DNA of 7,703 nt, from contig CANQEB010000108.1 of assembly GCA_947594085.1 (NCBI GenBank), positions 1-7,703 on the forward strand, given 5' to 3'. Source of the DNA: an uncultured Lachnospiraceae bacterium (GTDB taxonomy: Bacteria > Bacillota > Clostridia > Lachnospirales > Lachnospiraceae). Positions 6,224 through 7,703 of this stretch are shown in pieces. The number at the start of each line of letters is the position of its first letter. Positions within the stretch are counted from its first letter, which is position 1. Under the pieces are notes generated by a model. That model made no database searches and was not told the origin of the DNA. It saw nothing but the letters and a program-made list of their open reading frames with translations. The translations under genes were made by a program, and so were the position numbers.

Positions 6224-6979
6224 TTAACGAATCTTATAAGTGACGGTAATGCCCGGTATATTGCCTTGAGAATCGTCCATGGAACACATTTCTTCGGTCT
6301 TAAAGGTCATCTGCAGGGTATATTTCTGTCCCTTTTTCAGATTTCCGACATAATAAGTCTGTTTTGCCGCCTGGATATAATTAGCGCTGTAGGTTTGATG
6401 TGTTTTTTCGTTGGTGAAGCTGAAACTGGTACAGCGCCAGCCCTTTTTCAGTGCGAAGCTGAGCATGGCGTTGGCAGCCTTTTTTTTCAGTTTCACGCTG
6501 GAAGTGATCTTCTTGTCCATGTCGGACGCCAGATCTCTGTCGATGCCACTGATCTTCAGGCTTTTCAGCGGGTTTTCATATTTCAGAATCTTGACTTTGG
6601 TCTGGTAAGTCTTCCGGCCGACCGTATAAGATATCTTTGTCGTCCCGGCCTTCTTGGGACGGATATAGATCGTGGCGGAAAGATTGTGCTGAGGATTGGA
6701 CTCGCCGGCGCCCTGGCTGAATTGATGGAAATCATCCGTCACTTCCAGAGTCTGCAGGCTGGCGATTGACTTGTCTGATACCTTTACTGCAGATTTGTTG
6801 AGGGTTTCCCCGCCGAGGGAAACATTGAAGCTGACGTCCTGCTGTTTTTTGGCAGGAGAGAGATAGTATGTAGCCTCGCGCGGATAGTAAACTGCTGCCG
6901 CCGAGCGGATGGGCAATGACGCAGGTATGAACGTCAGAGCCAGCAGCACGGCCGCTGTTCTTTTGATAAAGCGTTTCAT
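6224..6979 (-). CDS. Secreted Ig-like protein of unknown function (first gene of pair)
   Basis: I do not recognise a named family. The 251 residues have a clear signal peptide: MKRFIKR, a hydrophobic core (about 8-22) and SAAA-VYYP, giving cleavage after about A29. The mature start VYYPR resembles VKYPK in the downstream paralogue. KVSDKSIASL (66-75) resembles a bacterial Ig-like strand motif. AGTTKISYTVGRKTYQTKV (111-129) and NPLKSLKISGI (136-146) align almost position for position with the partner. A KKGWR (178-182) in the second half also matches its PGWKI. The sequence is basic and Tyr-rich, with no anchor, catalytic motif or transmembrane segment after the signal. The start follows AGGAGG (6987-6992), seven bases away. 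It is the promoter-proximal gene of a two-gene unit driven by a near-ideal promoter. Adhesion, matrix or envelope-binding roles are possible but unsupported. Confidence 0.85.
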   Translation of the reverse strand: MKRFIKRTAAVLLALTFIPASLPIRSAAAVYYPREATYYLSPAKKQQDVSFNVSLGGETLNKSAVKVSDKSIASLQTLEVTDDFHQFSQGAGESNPQHNLSATIYIRPKKAGTTKISYTVGRKTYQTKVKILKYENPLKSLKISGIDRDLASDMDKKITSSVKLKKKAANAMLSFALKKGWRCTSFSFTNEKTHQTYSANYIQAAKQTYYVGNLKKGQKYTLQMTFKTEEMCSMDDSQGNIPGITVTYKIR

Positions 6980-7005
6980 GATTTTACCTCCTAGATTTTT
7001 TAACG

Positions 7006-7035
7006 ATTATATACACAAAAGAAGATCTTTGTCAA
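7006..7035 (-). promoter_or_regulatory. Promoter of the secreted-protein operon
   Basis: On the minus strand, TTGACA (7030-7035) and TATAAT (7006-7011) both match the sigma-A consensus perfectly, with an 18-base spacer. Transcription should begin near 6998-7000, leaving a leader of only about 20 bases, nearly all of it ribosome binding site. Strong expression is expected unless a regulator intervenes. Confidence 0.85.
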
Positions 7036-7070
7036 GAAAGCCGGTTTATGATTCGATTCTATTCTGCGCT

Positions 7071-7083
7071 CAAATTAAATTTG
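7071..7083. promoter_or_regulatory. 13-base inverted repeat between divergent promoters
   Basis: CAAATT-A-AATTTG is a perfect 6-1-6 inverted repeat. It lies about 35 bases upstream of the secreted-operon -35 box and 26 bases upstream of the yqeY -35 box. The position suits a regulator acting on either promoter, but AT-rich palindromes also occur by chance. The rest of the 206-base divergent gap holds only the two promoters and ribosome binding sites. Confidence 0.3.
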
Positions 7084-7109
7084 GCAGGAGAAAATCAGGG
7101 AGATTCGGG

Positions 7110-7138
7110 TGTACAAACCGACTTTTTTGGCTTATAAT
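7110..7138 (+). promoter_or_regulatory. Promoter of the yqeY-like gene
   Basis: A perfect -10 TATAAT (7133-7138) is preceded after 17 bases by TGTACA (7110-7115), a 4-of-6 match to the -35 consensus. Transcription would begin near 7145, giving a leader of about 40 bases that ends in the AGGAGG at 7174-7179. Confidence 0.7.
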
Positions 7139-7185
7139 GATAAAAATAATGTATTGGGAAAACACTGAATCACAGGAGGTAAGAC

Positions 7186-7623
7186 ATGGACATTGAATTG
7201 CTGAGAAAAGATATGGTGGTTGCGATGAAGGCGAAGGACAAGCCGCGCAAGGAGGCGATTTCTTCGCTGATCTCTGCGATCAAGAAGGTCGCGATCGACG
7301 AGGGTTGTCGGGATGATATCCCGGAGGAGCTTTGCAATCGTGTGATTCTCAAGGAGATGAAGACGGTCAAGGAGCAGATCGATACCTGCCCGGATTCGCG
7401 CGCAGATCTGAAAGAGGAATATCAGTTCCGCTACGATGTGATCTCGGAGTACGCGCCGAAGCTGATGTCGGCGGATGAAGTGAAGGCGTATCTGCAGGAA
7501 AAATTCGCTGATCTGCTCGCGACGAGGAACAAGGGCCAGATCATGAAGGCGGTCATGGCGGAGCTCAAGGGCAAAGCCGACGGCAAGGTGATCAATCAGG
7601 TCGTGGCAGCGCTGTGCAGTTAA
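7186..7623 (+). CDS. yqeY: GatB/YqeY domain protein
   Basis: This is a small cytoplasmic protein of the YqeY family, which shares a helical domain with the tail of the GatB subunit of the tRNA-dependent amidotransferase. The domain is thought to touch tRNA, but the cellular role of free-standing YqeY is not settled. The 145 residues are the usual family length. Visible family features are the N-terminal LRKDMVVAMKAKDKPRKEAI (6-25), the helical middle with VILKEMKTVKEQID (53-66), EYAPKLMSADEV (88-99), and the C-terminal signature MKAVMAELKGKADGKVINQV (120-139). The start is supported by AGGAGG (7174-7179), six bases before the ATG, and by its own promoter. In B. subtilis and relatives the gene commonly follows rpsU, but here it stands alone, divergent from the secreted-protein operon. 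No clear terminator follows. Confidence 0.93.
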   Translation: MDIELLRKDMVVAMKAKDKPRKEAISSLISAIKKVAIDEGCRDDIPEELCNRVILKEMKTVKEQIDTCPDSRADLKEEYQFRYDVISEYAPKLMSADEVKAYLQEKFADLLATRNKGQIMKAVMAELKGKADGKVINQVVAALCS

Positions 7624-7656
7624 ATGTAGTCATAGATGTGTGATATACAAAGGACA

Positions 7657-7685
7657 GGAAGCGCATGATTTGGTACCGTGCTTCC
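7657..7685 (+). other. Unexplained hairpin after yqeY
   Basis: GGAAGCGC (7657-7664) pairs with GTGCTTCC (7678-7685), eight pairs including one G-U. The 13-base loop contains the palindrome GGTACC. No U-tract follows, so it is not an evident terminator. A possible ribosome binding site (AGGAA, 7656-7660) is in the left arm and an ATG at 7665 begins the loop, opening an 8-codon frame ending at 7691. The window ends too soon to say whether this is a leader, a repeat or chance. Confidence 0.35.
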
Positions 7686-7703
7686 GTATGAGCTGAGAAT
7701 ACA

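Noticed and set aside
6062..6769. Plus-strand open frame of 235 codons
   Set aside because: It runs antisense through both secreted genes, which have signal peptides, ribosome sites, a promoter and a terminator of their own.

Overview
The window looks like a chromosomal segment of a Gram-positive, moderately GC-rich member of the Clostridia, most plausibly Lachnospiraceae. The basis is a SigA-type primary sigma factor of 375 residues, strong AGGAGG ribosome binding sites, consensus sigma-A promoters, a ClpX-type ATPase, and secreted lysine-rich Ig-like proteins carrying an NPLK linker motif. The family-level placement is from memory of such proteins, not from a search.

Left part (1-4130, plus strand). 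The window opens inside a family 2 (rhamnosyltransferase-like) glycosyltransferase, probably the end of a surface-polysaccharide cluster. Seven bases after it comes glmS, which makes glucosamine-6-phosphate for cell wall and polysaccharide precursors. No glmS ribozyme leader can fit there. After a 91-base gap lies a ClpX-like AAA+ unfoldase gene. The protein keeps the zinc-binding domain, Walker motifs, pore loop 1 and a ClpP-docking tripeptide. It also has an approximately 110-residue linker where canonical ClpX has a short one, and the RKH substrate loop is replaced by SKN. It is probably a divergent second ClpX.

Middle (4131-5440). The primary sigma factor gene rpoD has its own well-formed promoter, whose -35 box sits inside a 13-base inverted repeat. 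A perfect 9-bp hairpin follows rpoD and is shared with the convergent unit on the minus strand. Its U-tract is good only for minus-strand transcripts.

Right part (5417-7185, minus strand). This is a complete transcription unit: a perfect-hexamer promoter (TTGACA-N18-TATAAT), two tandem paralogous secreted proteins of unknown function, and the terminator. A 206-base divergent intergenic region then leads to a plus-strand yqeY-like gene with its own promoter. The final 80 bases hold only an unexplained hairpin.

The housekeeping genes (glmS, rpoD, yqeY) are ordinary in themselves. The items that may be new are the ClpX variant, the secreted paralogue pair and the inverted repeats at the promoters. 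I found no CRISPR array, transposon, tRNA, rRNA or phage gene.
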